DNA of 30,535 nt from DAOUMU01 sp034409055 (GCA_034409055.1 DAOUMU010000011.1:1-30535), one strand, 5' to 3'; counted from the first letter of the stretch, positions 1 through 9,130 are shown. The notes: generated by a model from the sequence alone, not told the origin. Program-made: numbers and translations.

Positions 1-1230
1 CGGTAGGGGAGTTCCCGCCCCATCCAGACCATCCCAAAAAACCATGTTATTGCCGGAAAAGGCTGAACCGAGCAGGATCCTGTCCGATCCATCCCCGTAC
101 GTATTATTTTGGTTGGTATCAAGGATAATTTGATAACTGCCTTCACCCACAGCGTCGAAGCCAAAGAAGCCGCCCAGGGGTGAGGTGCCGGCTTGACCGG
201 GTGTCCCCTCCTGCCCGGTAAACTCAAAATTAGAGGCGGTAGGCGGCGGGGTCGGCGGGGAGAGTAGCCAGGTCGTCCCCCCGCCGGGTACCGCAGCCGT
301 GGCTGGCAAGTCAGCACTAGGCGGGTTCAGGAAGATTTTGTGAGTGACACTGACGGGGGTATCGGGGTCCCTCGGGTTTTGGAATGAAACCCCAGCCGGC
401 AGCGTGTTACCAGCACCCAGGTTAATGGATTTAAAGAGCCTATTGCTGCTGGCGGCGTCCACAAACCCCTGGTTGTTGGCAAAAAGAATAAAAGCAAATG
501 GGTCCATGCCATTCAGGTCGAACCGGTATTGGTAACCATCTCTGGTTAGAATAAGGAACCGTGAGTTAATGGCTAAATTGTTCGCTCCCAGATTCAGCGG
601 CAAATAGTTTGCATAGACCCGGCCGGGGATGGGGGTTGCCGTTGCATCCAGCACCGTAACGTCCCAAGCAGCGACAAACCTGTGAGTGAGATTAGGCGCA
701 GGCCAGTTTGCATTAGCCAGTAGGGGTGGGGGGGAGACGAGAGCAGCATCAATTACAGGACCGGTGAATTCTATTTCCCACACCCCCTCTTGCCCAGGGT
801 TAACGGTGACCACACAAGGGTTGTAACCGCCAGGGAGAGGGCCAGCCAACTCTTCTGCCCGGTTGTTAATGCGACCCGTACCGGTTCCCGCACAATTACC
901 GGCAGCACCATCCGGAGCTCTGTATAGAATGTCAGCCACCCCTGTTCCGATGGCACTGGACCCCAGATTGATTGTCTCGCCGACCCTGGCATACACCTTA
1001 ATCACGTTGGCCCGGATGATACCGGCATTGACTCTGGTGGTATATTCTAACCAGGGGCGATAACCACCGAAGGCCGTCAGTTCCCTACTGCCCTCGGCCT
1101 GAGCCGGTTGAACGCCGGGAGGAATCGCCAAGAAACCCATCGCACAAACAAGGGCGATGAAACCGGTAACCAGCCCAACCCGACCGTAAATAAAAATAAA
1201 ACGAGCAAACCTTCTAACTATTTTAGCCAT
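1..1230 (-). CDS. Secreted or surface protein, N-terminal 410 residues (runs off the left edge)
   Basis: An uninterrupted reading frame runs on the minus strand from an ATG at 1230 to the window edge; I checked all 410 codons and found no stop. The N-terminus is basic (MAKIVRRFARFIFIYGR) and is followed by a hydrophobic stretch to about residue 38 and a PAQAEG sequence, so a signal peptide with cleavage near residue 45 is likely. The mature part is rich in Gly, Asn, Pro and Thr, poor in Lys, and looks like beta-sandwich repeats of a cell-surface protein (for example a stretch reading WEIEFTGP, later FEFTGQEGTPG). An acidic GDGSDRILLGS segment near the edge may bind calcium. I do not recognise a named family; it resembles large extracellular proteins with SdrD/DUF11-like repeats, and most of the gene probably lies outside the window. 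A weak AAGGG ribosome site precedes the ATG. The gene is divergent from uvrC. Confidence 0.75.
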   Translation of the reverse strand, partial: MAKIVRRFARFIFIYGRVGLVTGFIALVCAMGFLAIPPGVQPAQAEGSRELTAFGGYRPWLEYTTRVNAGIIRANVIKVYARVGETINLGSSAIGTGVADILYRAPDGAAGNCAGTGTGRINNRAEELAGPLPGGYNPCVVTVNPGQEGVWEIEFTGPVIDAALVSPPPLLANANWPAPNLTHRFVAAWDVTVLDATATPIPGRVYANYLPLNLGANNLAINSRFLILTRDGYQYRFDLNGMDPFAFILFANNQGFVDAASSNRLFKSINLGAGNTLPAGVSFQNPRDPDTPVSVTHKIFLNPPSADLPATAAVPGGGTTWLLSPPTPPPTASNFEFTGQEGTPGQAGTSPLGGFFGFDAVGEGSYQIILDTNQNNTYGDGSDRILLGSAFSGNNMVFWDGLDGAGTPLP

Positions 1231-1628
1231 TAGATACCCTTATAAATTACAATAATATAACTCTAAGCCTTATTAAGGCATAAGGCGGTGGAGGAGGTAT
1301 TGTAAAAAGTGATTTTAATTTTCAAGTGGCGGGGTAATTGAAGATCGGCCGCTTCGATAAAATGCCAGGATTTCAGCATTTCGAGGCACTCTGCGTACGG
1401 ATAAACTTTAACATAGTTCGTTAACATAATTAATAGGATATTAGTACCCGTACGCAGGGCAAATTAGATAAACGATTGCTACACAATTTTCTCTGTGTCC
1501 AAATGAAATAGAGGATCAGAATAAGCGTAGCGTAAACTTTGCGTAAACCCCGAAAAAACTATATCATAAATGCAGCCTGTTTGCAAGTTGTTTTATCCTA
1601 TCTTCATTTGTGGTAAAATACCCCCACG
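1231..1628. other. 398-bp divergent intergenic region
   Basis: No gene is seen here. It must hold the promoters of both the secreted-protein gene and uvrC. A 10-bp perfect inverted repeat (CTGCGTACGG at 1391-1400, CCGTACGCAG at 1448-1457) surrounds an AT-rich stretch. A direct repeat GCGTAAAC occurs at 1530-1537 and 1541-1548. Both could be operator sites, but no regulator is known. Confidence 0.5.
1611..1619 (+). promoter_or_regulatory. Extended -10 promoter element of uvrC
   Basis: TGGTAAAAT fits an extended -10 (TGnTAAAAT). The expected transcription start, about 7 bases downstream, falls at 1626-1629, on or next to the uvrC ATG, so the transcript may be leaderless or nearly so. No Shine-Dalgarno sequence lies in the 9 bases between the element and the ATG. 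The same 13 bases TTGTGGTAAAATA recur upstream of the cNMP-binding protein gene. Confidence 0.5.
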
Positions 1629-3479
1629 ATGGCTTCAGCCAAAATTAAAGAGATTCTAAAAAACCTGCCGGCCAAACCGGGTGTTTACCTGCACAAAAAC
1701 GCCCAGGATAAAGTTATTTACGTAGGCAAGGCAGTCAACCTCAGAAACCGGGTTCGCTCCTATTTTCATAAATCCGCCCAAAGTAGTCCCAAAACCCGGC
1801 GGCTGGTTGAGGAAATTGCCGACATTGAATTTATTGTGGCCGAGAGCGAGCTGGAGGCCCTGCTGCTCGAGAATACTCTCATCAAGCAGCACCAGCCTCG
1901 CTACAACGTCCGGCTAAAGGATGATAAACGTTATCCTTATATCAAGGTCCACTGGCAGGACCCCTTCCCCCGCGTCACCACCACCCGCCGCTTGCAGACT
2001 GACGGGGCACGCTACTACGGTCCCTACACCGCCGCCTGGGCCGCCTACCAAACCCTCGATCTGGTGCGCAAGGTGTTTCCCTACCTGACCTGTACCCGCC
2101 AGATTACCGGTCAGGACGAACGGGCCTGTCTTTATTACCACATCGGTCGCTGCGCCGCGCCCTGTATTGGCGTGGTTAATCGGCAAGAGTACCGCCAAAT
2201 TATCGACAATCTGTGTGATTTTTTGAGTGGCAACACCGAGCCGGTGGTGGCCGATTTGCAGCATCAGATGGAGACAGCCGCCGAAGCATTGGATTTTGAA
2301 CGAGCGGCGCAATTACGGGACCAGATTAAGGCCATCGACCAGATTGTGGAAAAGCAGAAGGTGGTCAATACCGGTACCCTGGATGAAGATGTGATTGCTT
2401 TTGCCCAGGCTGATGGCGATGCCTGCGTACAGGTTTTCTTTATTCGAGGTGGTAAACTGGTCGGACGGGATTATTTTGTCCTGGAAGGAACCGCCGACGA
2501 AGCCAACGCCGAAATCATGACCTCCTTCCTGAAACAATTTTACGACCAGGCGGCGACCGTCCCTCCGCAGATTTTGCTGCCCGAGGAAGTGGACGAATTG
2601 ATGATTATTCGCGACTGGCTCAAAAACAAGCGCGGGGCCGAGGTGACCATCAAAGTGCCGCGCCGGGGCAAACAAAAGGAACTTCTGGAGATGGTGGCTC
2701 AAAACGCCGTCGAAACCCTCACTCATCTCCGGGCCCGCTGGGCCGCCGACGAAAGCAAACAGACCGAGGGCCTGGCCGAGTTACAGCAAGCCCTGGACCT
2801 GTCCGAGCCGCCGCTGCGCCTCGAGTGTTACGACATCAGCACCCTGCAAGGTACCCACACAGTCGGCTCGATGGTGGTCTTTGCCAAAGGCGTCCCCCGC
2901 AAGAGCGATTACCGGCGCTTTAAGATTCAATCGGTCACCGGGCAGGATGATTACGCCAGTATGCAGGAGATGCTGCGCCGCCGCTTTAAACGCATGTCCG
3001 ACGAGGGTTATAAGGACCCCTCAAAAACCAACAAGGACAACCCCTGGGCCCTCATCCCCAATTTGATTATTATTGACGGCGGCAAAGGGCAATTGAACGC
3101 CGCCCTGGAAATACTGAACGAATTTGAACTGCGCGACGCCATCCCCATTATCGGGCTGGCCAAACGGGAAGAAGAAATTTTCTTGCCCGGTCAAACCGAG
3201 CCGGTCATACTGCCCCGCAACTCACAAGGTCTCTTCCTGGTTCAGCGCATCCGAGACGAAGCCCACCGCTTTGGGGTGACCTATCATCGTAAGCTGCGCG
3301 GCAAAGGGGCCGTTCGCTCCCGTTTGGACGAGATTGAAGGCATTGGCCCCAAGCGCCGCCGGGCCTTGCTGCAAAAGTTCGGCTCCATCGAGGCCATTCG
3401 CCAGGCCAGTGTCGAGGAGTTAGCCGCCGTGCCGGGGATGAATAAGACAGTGGCCGAGCAATTGAAAGAGCAACTGTAG
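1629..3479 (+). CDS. uvrC: Excinuclease ABC subunit C
   Basis: UvrC is the dual-incision nuclease of nucleotide excision repair; it joins the UvrB-DNA complex and cuts on both sides of the lesion. At 616 residues the protein is full length for the family. The order of domains is typical: GIY-YIG nuclease in residues 14-95 (KPGVYLHK, then VIYVGKAVNLRNR), a cysteine cluster near 160-180 (CLYYHIGRCAAPC), a UVR motif that contacts UvrB around 205-240, the RNase H-like C-terminal nuclease with D402 (in CYDIS) and D483 (in IIIDGGKGQ) as likely catalytic aspartates, and tandem helix-hairpin-helix motifs at 555-616. The chosen ATG gives the expected N-terminus and has no good ribosome site, in line with a near-leaderless transcript. 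A small gene follows one base after the stop. Confidence 0.97.
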   Translation: MASAKIKEILKNLPAKPGVYLHKNAQDKVIYVGKAVNLRNRVRSYFHKSAQSSPKTRRLVEEIADIEFIVAESELEALLLENTLIKQHQPRYNVRLKDDKRYPYIKVHWQDPFPRVTTTRRLQTDGARYYGPYTAAWAAYQTLDLVRKVFPYLTCTRQITGQDERACLYYHIGRCAAPCIGVVNRQEYRQIIDNLCDFLSGNTEPVVADLQHQMETAAEALDFERAAQLRDQIKAIDQIVEKQKVVNTGTLDEDVIAFAQADGDACVQVFFIRGGKLVGRDYFVLEGTADEANAEIMTSFLKQFYDQAATVPPQILLPEEVDELMIIRDWLKNKRGAEVTIKVPRRGKQKELLEMVAQNAVETLTHLRARWAADESKQTEGLAELQQALDLSEPPLRLECYDISTLQGTHTVGSMVVFAKGVPRKSDYRRFKIQSVTGQDDYASMQEMLRRRFKRMSDEGYKDPSKTNKDNPWALIPNLIIIDGGKGQLNAALEILNEFELRDAIPIIGLAKREEEIFLPGQTEPVILPRNSQGLFLVQRIRDEAHRFGVTYHRKLRGKGAVRSRLDEIEGIGPKRRRALLQKFGSIEAIRQASVEELAAVPGMNKTVAEQLKEQL

Positions 3480-3480
3480 G

Positions 3481-3720
3481 ATGGAAACTTTAGTCTCAAA
3501 ACCAATCAAACTGACCTTTACGGACCTTCCCTCGTATCTCCAACAGCAAAATTCGCTTCACTTGAAACTGCTTTTTCCAGACCGGCGTGAATTTATCGCC
3601 TGTCGTCACCCCGGTATGAACGATCGCTACTTCCTTGACGTGACCCTCACCTTTACCGAGGAAAGCACGCTCGACGACGTGACCTTCGAAGTCAGTTCAG
3701 CCCGGTCCCATCTAAGCTGA
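3481..3720 (+). CDS. Small protein of unknown function, downstream of uvrC
   Basis: A 79-residue frame starts one base after the uvrC stop, so it could be translated by reinitiation; there is no clear ribosome site of its own. The sequence alternates charged and hydrophobic residues without membrane segments or cysteine motifs, and would fit a small soluble mostly-beta protein (LTFTDLPSYLQQ, RYFLDVTLTF). I do not recognise the family. Codon use is similar to that of uvrC (GC-rich third positions), which supports a real gene, but the short length keeps the call uncertain. Confidence 0.5.
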   Translation: METLVSKPIKLTFTDLPSYLQQQNSLHLKLLFPDRREFIACRHPGMNDRYFLDVTLTFTEESTLDDVTFEVSSARSHLS

Positions 3721-3804
3721 TCGTAACGATTTGATCTCTCTAATCTCAACTCTCCGCTTTCCTATCCCTTTAATGTCAGCATCCTGACGCAACAATCGTC
3801 GCTA

Positions 3805-3851
3805 AAGTATAGCCTTGGCGACAAGTATAGCCGGATTGTTTATCCTATACT
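3805..3851 (+). promoter_or_regulatory. Repeated motif and probable -10 upstream of lipoprotein gene
   Basis: AAGTATAGCC occurs twice, at 3805-3814 and 3823-3832, in an 18-bp period. TATACT at 3846-3851 is a reasonable -10, though no good -35 stands 17 bp before it. The direct repeat could be an activator site. GGAGGA at 3865-3870 is a strong ribosome site six bases before the lipoprotein ATG. Confidence 0.35.
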
Positions 3852-3876
3852 GAACCAGAGTAGCGGAGGAATAAAA

Positions 3877-4641
3877 ATGAAAAGTAACATCGTGTTTTTT
3901 ATAGCTCTTATGCTTCTATTTATCCCTGCTTGTACTTGGCAACCGGTCGCACCACCGCTGGCCCAACCCACAAAGCAACCCACTGAAAATATCAAAACCT
4001 ACTTTCCTCTGTCGCAGGGGGCTTATTGGGTTTATCAGGGCACAGTCAAATGGACAGAAGAGACAGAAGTCTTTGAAGAGAGCTTAACCTGGAAAATGGA
4101 AGTGGTCGAGGTCATCGAACGAGGTCATGTGGTCGGGTATGTACTCAAGGGACATCCGGCCGACCTGATCTGGTATGAGAAAGGCAAGGAACGAGGTAAC
4201 CACGTCATTATTCAAGTTGGCACGGGCAGATATTATGCCAGTGACCAGGCCTCGCTGGAGCGATTAAAAGATGAAGAGGATTTTCTTTTGGGCCTGGTCC
4301 ACGAAAGCCAACTGATTCTTGATATTCCCCTGATTCCTGGAAAGTTCTTTGGCGAAGTCGAACAATTAACCAGACCCGATGCATCGTACAGTTGGTTTGT
4401 TGGTCAAGAACAGCCAGTTAAGTTAGAGGGTATCAAAGGGGTGTCGCCATCGAGGGAGGTACCGCAATACACCTTAAATTTCCGAACACGACCCGATCAC
4501 CAAATCATAGAGTTTGTACCGGGTATTGGCATAACGCGATTCGTGTATGTTCATCATGGCACGGTCTCTGAAGTTGATGTTAGACTGATAGAATACCAGC
4601 CCGGCCAAAGCTCAGCGCCTACTCAAAATGAATCGTCCTGA
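3877..4641 (+). CDS. Lipoprotein of unknown function
   Basis: The 254-residue product has a lipoprotein signal peptide: MKSN, a hydrophobic core, and the lipobox IPAC with the lipidated cysteine at residue 19. After a Pro/Gln/Thr-rich linker to about residue 40 comes a globular part beginning YFPLSQGAYWVYQG. That opening (YFP-L-x-x-G-x-x-W-x-Y) is common in extracytoplasmic proteins of unknown function in Chloroflexota and other phyla. It is mostly beta by appearance, with no catalytic motif I recognise. A strong GGAGGA site precedes the ATG. The next lipoprotein gene starts two bases after the stop, so the two are very likely co-expressed and may act together at the cell surface. Confidence 0.75.
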   Translation: MKSNIVFFIALMLLFIPACTWQPVAPPLAQPTKQPTENIKTYFPLSQGAYWVYQGTVKWTEETEVFEESLTWKMEVVEVIERGHVVGYVLKGHPADLIWYEKGKERGNHVIIQVGTGRYYASDQASLERLKDEEDFLLGLVHESQLILDIPLIPGKFFGEVEQLTRPDASYSWFVGQEQPVKLEGIKGVSPSREVPQYTLNFRTRPDHQIIEFVPGIGITRFVYVHHGTVSEVDVRLIEYQPGQSSAPTQNESS

Positions 4642-4643
4642 TT

Positions 4644-6299
4644 ATGTTCAAACACTTCTTTATCGCTACCTGTTTGTTCGTCCTGCTTTTATATGCCTGT
4701 CGGCCTACGCCCGGGCCAATTCCTTCCCCAACAGATACATCGCCATCCACGCCTGACCCAACTCCAACCTGCTATCTACAACCACAACCAACCGGCGAAA
4801 AGTACATTCCTGCCAATATCGAAACCCCTGCTCCGGCTCAAGTTCAACCTGGTCAACCAATTTCTATTCACTTTTCCGGGGGCTACATTATCCTTAACAA
4901 TGCCAGAGTTTGCGGGGAAAATAACATCGTCGGGTATATCTACGACGACGAACTGCCTTCTTTTTCCTATCGGCGCACGGTGCAAGTCTCTCTTGATGAC
5001 AATACATTGACCACTGCCGAATGTGATAACGAATGTGCTATAGAGGTGATTATCCCCGCCGGTACGGCACCGGGTATCCACCAACTCATATTACAGATAC
5101 CACGCATCAGGGACGTCGTATTTGATATCGATATTATTTCCACGCCTGTTCCCACACCGTCAACATCCTCCAACAAACTGGGCGTTCATTTGCTCCTGGC
5201 CGACGGGCGTCACGACTGGCCCATCGAGCGGTGGTCCAGCCACATGCAATACGCCCGCCAGGCCGTGGGTGAGTGGGGCTTTGTGCTCGAATTGGTCCGT
5301 CTGGACGACCTCGACCCGGCCCGCTGGCAACGCTTTATGGACCTCTGCGCCGAACTGCACCTGACCCCCGTGCTGCGCCTGGCCACCAGCCACGAAAAAA
5401 GGCTCGACGGTTGGACTGCGCCGCCCCAAGATACTGACGGCACCTACCGGACCGTGGCGGCCCAATACACTCAATTTGTGACTGCGCTCCGCTGGCCCAC
5501 AGAAGCTCATTACATCGTCGTCGGCAATGAGCCCAATCACGGCCCCGAGTGGGGCGGCCAACCGAACCCGGCTGCCTACGCCCGCTTCCTCGTCGACGTG
5601 GCCGACGCCCTCCATGCTGCCGATCCATCAGCTCGTATCCTCAACGCCGGGTTTGACCCTTACGCGCCTCACACCGGTCACGCCCCCTTTATCGACGGCG
5701 AACTCTATATGGACGAAGAAACGTTCCTGGATCAAATGATCGCCGCCCAGCCTGACGTCTTTACCCGGCTGGACGCCTGGGCCAGCCACGCCTATCCGTT
5801 AGGTCCGTTTACCGAGGGCCCCTGGGAACAACGCTACCAGATCGACCGGCCAAATGAGACCGTCGCCACCCCCTCCGTGGAACCGCCTCCGGGGATCTAC
5901 AACCGGGGCATCAACGGCTACGAGTGGGAACTGTGGAAACTCTCTACCTATGGTTTGCCCCCCTTGCCGGTGCTGATCACCGAGACCGGCTGGCGTCATG
6001 CCGAGTCCACTTACCCGGCCGATTTGACCACCGGCCATTCTCTGCCCGAGGCCGAGACGGCGGCCCGCTACCTGGATTTGGCTCTGCGCGGCAATGGCGG
6101 GCGCTATCCCGGCCTGCCCTCAGACGGCTGGACACCCTGGCTGACTGACCCACGCGTGATGGGGGTCGTCTTTTTTTCCCTAAACGGCCATCCCTCGTTT
6201 TGGGGACAGACCAACTTGCTGGCCCTCGACCCACAGGGCCGGGTGTTGGCTACCTATGCGCCGTTTGATTTACTAACGACCATAAGCAGTCAGCCATAG
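4644..6299 (+). CDS. Lipoprotein with clan GH-A-type glycoside hydrolase domain
   Basis: This 551-residue protein begins with a lipoprotein signal ending in the lipobox LLYAC (Cys19) and a Pro/Thr/Ser-rich linker. Residues about 55-165 form a small beta domain and 175-550 a TIM-barrel-like domain. Two motifs match clan GH-A retaining glycosidases: VVGNEPN, where E296 would be the acid/base after strand 4, and PVLITETGW, where E447 would be the nucleophile on strand 7. A WASHAYP segment between them fits a substrate-binding loop. The exact GH family (5, 39, 53 or an unassigned one) and substrate cannot be told from sequence alone. The start two bases after the previous stop, without a good ribosome site, suggests translational coupling. 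The barrel part is much more GC-rich than the N-terminal part, perhaps reflecting a domain fusion. Confidence 0.7.
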   Translation: MFKHFFIATCLFVLLLYACRPTPGPIPSPTDTSPSTPDPTPTCYLQPQPTGEKYIPANIETPAPAQVQPGQPISIHFSGGYIILNNARVCGENNIVGYIYDDELPSFSYRRTVQVSLDDNTLTTAECDNECAIEVIIPAGTAPGIHQLILQIPRIRDVVFDIDIISTPVPTPSTSSNKLGVHLLLADGRHDWPIERWSSHMQYARQAVGEWGFVLELVRLDDLDPARWQRFMDLCAELHLTPVLRLATSHEKRLDGWTAPPQDTDGTYRTVAAQYTQFVTALRWPTEAHYIVVGNEPNHGPEWGGQPNPAAYARFLVDVADALHAADPSARILNAGFDPYAPHTGHAPFIDGELYMDEETFLDQMIAAQPDVFTRLDAWASHAYPLGPFTEGPWEQRYQIDRPNETVATPSVEPPPGIYNRGINGYEWELWKLSTYGLPPLPVLITETGWRHAESTYPADLTTGHSLPEAETAARYLDLALRGNGGRYPGLPSDGWTPWLTDPRVMGVVFFSLNGHPSFWGQTNLLALDPQGRVLATYAPFDLLTTISSQP

Positions 6300-6344
6300 A
6301 AATATTTCCCACCTGGGGCGGGTAGACTACAGGAGTCCAGAATT

Positions 6345-6368
6345 ATGAAGGTTAAAAAATTAATGTAG
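6345..6368 (+). CDS. Possible 7-residue leader ORF before the BtpA-family gene
   Basis: ATG AAG GTT AAA AAA TTA ATG TAG encodes MKVKKLM. A good AGGAG ribosome site at 6331-6335 stands nine bases before the ATG. It ends 35 bases before the next gene. It may be a leader peptide or the decayed remnant of a start site; nothing further supports it. Confidence 0.2.
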   Translation: MKVKKLM

Positions 6369-6403
6369 CCATCTCTGAAAATTCTAGCGAAGGAAAAATT
6401 TTC

Positions 6404-7201
6404 ATGCGTAACTTTCTCAAAGACCAAAAAACCATCATCGGTATGATCCACGTCGATCCGCTGCCCGGTACCCCCAAATTTAACAGCAGCATGCCGGAGA
6501 TTATCGCCAAAGCCAAAGCCGAGGCTCAAATCTATAAAGAGGCGGGCATTGATATGCTGGCCATTGAAAATATGCACGACGTCCCCTATCTGAATAAAGA
6601 TGTGGGGCCGGACGTTGTGGCGGCTATGGCGGTGATTGGCTACGAGGTCAAAAATGTGACCGGTCTGCGTTGTGGCATCCAAATTTTGGCCGGAGCCAAT
6701 CTCGAGGCCCTGGCCGTAGCCCAGGCTGCCGGCCTGGATTTTGTCCGGGTGGAGGGCTTTGTCTTTGCCCATATAGCCGACGAGGGTTTCATCGACGGCT
6801 GCGCCGGGCAGGTTATGCGCTATCGTCGCCAGATTGGGGCCGAGCACATTTTGGTGCTAACCGATATCAAAAAAAAGCACAGTTCGCACGCCATCACCGC
6901 CGACGTGGATATTGTGGAGACGGCCCATGCCGCCGAGTTCTTTTTAAGTGATGGGGTGATCGTCACCGGCGTGGCCACCGGCACCGAAGCCAGCCCGGAA
7001 GAATTACAGCAAGTCAAAGCGGCCGTCGATATTCCAGTGCTGGTCGGCTCCGGGATTACCCTGGAAAATGTCGACCGCTATCTGGCCGTGGCCGATGCGT
7101 TAATTATCGGTTCTTACTTTAAACGAAGCGGACACTGGACGCAAGGGGTTGATTTTCGGCGAGTCCAGACCTTTATGGAACGAGTCAATGGACTCAGATA
7201 A
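6404..7201 (+). CDS. BtpA/SgcQ family TIM-barrel protein
   Basis: The 265-residue product matches the BtpA family in length and sequence: the opening IIGMIHVDPLPG, then AGIDMLAIENMHDVP, FVRVEGFVF, VLTDIKKKHSS and the C-terminal VLVGSGITLENV phosphate-type loop of a TIM barrel. BtpA is known from cyanobacteria as a photosystem I biogenesis factor, but most family members occur in non-photosynthetic bacteria and archaea (SgcQ of E. coli is one), where the role is unknown; nothing here suggests photosynthesis. AAGGAA at 6390-6395 is the ribosome site, eight bases before the ATG. The stop is only three bases from the stop of the convergent response-regulator gene, leaving no room for a separate terminator. 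Confidence 0.9.
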   Translation: MRNFLKDQKTIIGMIHVDPLPGTPKFNSSMPEIIAKAKAEAQIYKEAGIDMLAIENMHDVPYLNKDVGPDVVAAMAVIGYEVKNVTGLRCGIQILAGANLEALAVAQAAGLDFVRVEGFVFAHIADEGFIDGCAGQVMRYRRQIGAEHILVLTDIKKKHSSHAITADVDIVETAHAAEFFLSDGVIVTGVATGTEASPEELQQVKAAVDIPVLVGSGITLENVDRYLAVADALIIGSYFKRSGHWTQGVDFRRVQTFMERVNGLR

Positions 7202-7204
7202 TGG

Positions 7205-7615
7205 TTACCGCCATTCCCACAGGGTTTCACCGGCCAAAATCTGGCGCACCTGATCGGCAAAGCGGGTTGGGCGCACCGGTTTGCCGATAAAGCTGTCGAA
7301 GCCCGCCGCTTTCACCCGGCGAATGTCCTCGTACATCACGCTGGCCGTCAGCGCCACCACCTTGCTGCCGGTCAATTTCGGATGGGTCCGAATCCGTTTG
7401 AGTACCTCAAAACCGGTTTCCTGCGGCATGTATATATCTACCAAAAACAGATCCACTTTGGGTAAACTTTCTGCCAGGGCGATCGTGCTATCGCCCGTGG
7501 TGCAAGCATGGACTGACTGCGCCCCGGCCATCTGTAACAGGTCCAGGCTGGCCTGGTAAGAGTTGACATCATCTTCGACAATGATAATGGTTCTATCTGC
7601 CAAATCTACACTCAT
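7205..7615 (-). CDS. Single-domain response regulator (CheY-like receiver)
   Basis: The 136-residue protein consists of one receiver domain: acidic pocket E14/D15/D16 (IIIVEDD), phospho-acceptor D60 (LFLVDIYMP), T90 (VALTAS) and K112 (IGKP). No output domain is attached, so it probably works through protein-protein contacts or as a phosphorelay intermediate. Its ATG overlaps the TGA of the upstream histidine kinase by four bases (ATGA), so the pair is almost certainly co-translated and cognate. The target process is not evident from the neighbours. Confidence 0.93.
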   Translation of the reverse strand: MSVDLADRTIIIVEDDVNSYQASLDLLQMAGAQSVHACTTGDSTIALAESLPKVDLFLVDIYMPQETGFEVLKRIRTHPKLTGSKVVALTASVMYEDIRRVKAAGFDSFIGKPVRPTRFADQVRQILAGETLWEWR

Positions 7616-9045
7616 CTATTTGCCACCTTACTTTCAGGGGTGTCTATGGAGCACATTGCCTCTTCAGGGGCATCCTGTGAGTCAACTGCTATTGGCAGTG
7701 TAAAATGAAAGACTGAGCCTCGGCCATATTTGCTCTCCACCCACATTTGCCCTCCGTGCAATTCTACGAACTTTTTACTGATTGACAAACCCAACCCTGT
7801 GCCTACTTTGCGTAAGGCAAAGGCTTCCTCGGTTTGCTGAAACTCCTCAAATATCCGGTCAAAATCGTCCGGTTTGATCCCGATGCCGGTATCAATCACA
7901 CTGATCTGAACAAACTCGTCCTCATTTTGGGCCATCCGCAAGGTAATACTGCCCTCATTCGTATACTTGGCGGCATTCCCCAACAAATTTAGCAACACCT
8001 GTCGAATGCGGGTTTCATCACCTGTGATCAGCGGTAGATCAGGGGGGATCTCCTGGCAAAGTTCCACGGGTCTATCTGCGACGACACCGCAAATGGTATT
8101 CATGACACTTCTGCCGATAACAGCGACATCTACCGGCTCTAAAAACAAATTCATTTGTCCCGATTCCACTTTGGCCAGGTCCAGTAAATCATTGACGATG
8201 TCCAGCAACAATTCACCCGAATCGTGGATGCGCATCAGATAATCCTGCTGTTCTTTGGTCACCGCCCCGTGGTAGTTTTGCGACAGGATGTAAGAGAAAT
8301 TGATAATTGCGCTCAGGGGGGTACGTAACTCGTGACTGAGATTTCTGATAAAGCGAGTCTTTAGTTCATTGGCCTTGGTGGCAGCCGCTTCGGCCTCTCT
8401 CAGGCGAATATTGGTTGTTTCCAGCAAGGTATAGGCTTTTTGCAACTTCTGTTCGCTTTCAAACAACTCCTGCGAACGTTGCGCCGCCCGCTTCTGGCTA
8501 TCCATGGCCCACTGGACTGCTGTGATCAGGTAGTCGGCATTGATCCAGCTAATCGCCGCCATGCCACACGCCATAGCCAGCGGTGCCAGGAGGGGCTGAA
8601 TGGTGGCCCAGGAGAAACCATTTACGATGAAGGCTACCCCTGTGGTCACCACCACGGTCACCCCCGCCGCTTGAGCCGCCGCCTGAGGGTTAATTAATAG
8701 CCCGGCCATAGCCACAACCAGAACCAGTAAATAGATATGAATGCGGTTAAAGAGCGGGTTTGGTCCCACCATCAAGGAATTCACCGCTAAAATGAGACCA
8801 CCTATAAAAAGGTAGGTTCCCCATCGAAACTTATCTTTTTTATGTAATTTGTAGCTGAAGTAGCAGGTTAACAGGATGAGGACAGGAGGCATCCACCACA
8901 AACTCTCGAGTTGAAAATGAAACGGAACAGTGTCTACAAATAGCAGCAGCCGAATATAGAACAGAAGGATGCCCAGAATAGCCACCAAGATCAGAACGAC
9001 CACGAAGGTATCTTTTTGCAATTCCTGCAGGTCAGAATCTTGCAT
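7612..9045 (-). CDS. Membrane-bound sensor histidine kinase
   Basis: Residues 15-180 hold about six membrane segments with no large extracellular sensor domain. A coiled-coil linker (185-225) leads to a HisKA domain with the phospho-acceptor H238 in NLSHELRTPLSA and then a HATPase_c domain with N box (NLLGNAAKYT, N353/N357), G1 box DTGIGI (D385) and G2 box GTGLGLSIS (415-424). All catalytic residues are present, so it should be an active kinase. The stimulus is unknown; a purely membrane-embedded N-terminal domain suggests sensing within the membrane or of the envelope. Its stop overlaps the start of the response regulator by four bases. The receiver is a separate protein, not fused as in hybrid kinases. 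Confidence 0.93.
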   Translation of the reverse strand: MQDSDLQELQKDTFVVVLILVAILGILLFYIRLLLFVDTVPFHFQLESLWWMPPVLILLTCYFSYKLHKKDKFRWGTYLFIGGLILAVNSLMVGPNPLFNRIHIYLLVLVVAMAGLLINPQAAAQAAGVTVVVTTGVAFIVNGFSWATIQPLLAPLAMACGMAAISWINADYLITAVQWAMDSQKRAAQRSQELFESEQKLQKAYTLLETTNIRLREAEAAATKANELKTRFIRNLSHELRTPLSAIINFSYILSQNYHGAVTKEQQDYLMRIHDSGELLLDIVNDLLDLAKVESGQMNLFLEPVDVAVIGRSVMNTICGVVADRPVELCQEIPPDLPLITGDETRIRQVLLNLLGNAAKYTNEGSITLRMAQNEDEFVQISVIDTGIGIKPDDFDRIFEEFQQTEEAFALRKVGTGLGLSISKKFVELHGGQMWVESKYGRGSVFHFTLPIAVDSQDAPEEAMCSIDTPESKVANR

Positions 9046-9130
9046 TGGTAGGGTACCAGAATATGTCCAGCCAAATTCTTTCCCCTTATTTTACAAGATA
9101 GAAGGATAAAGAATCAATCGTCTATTTATC

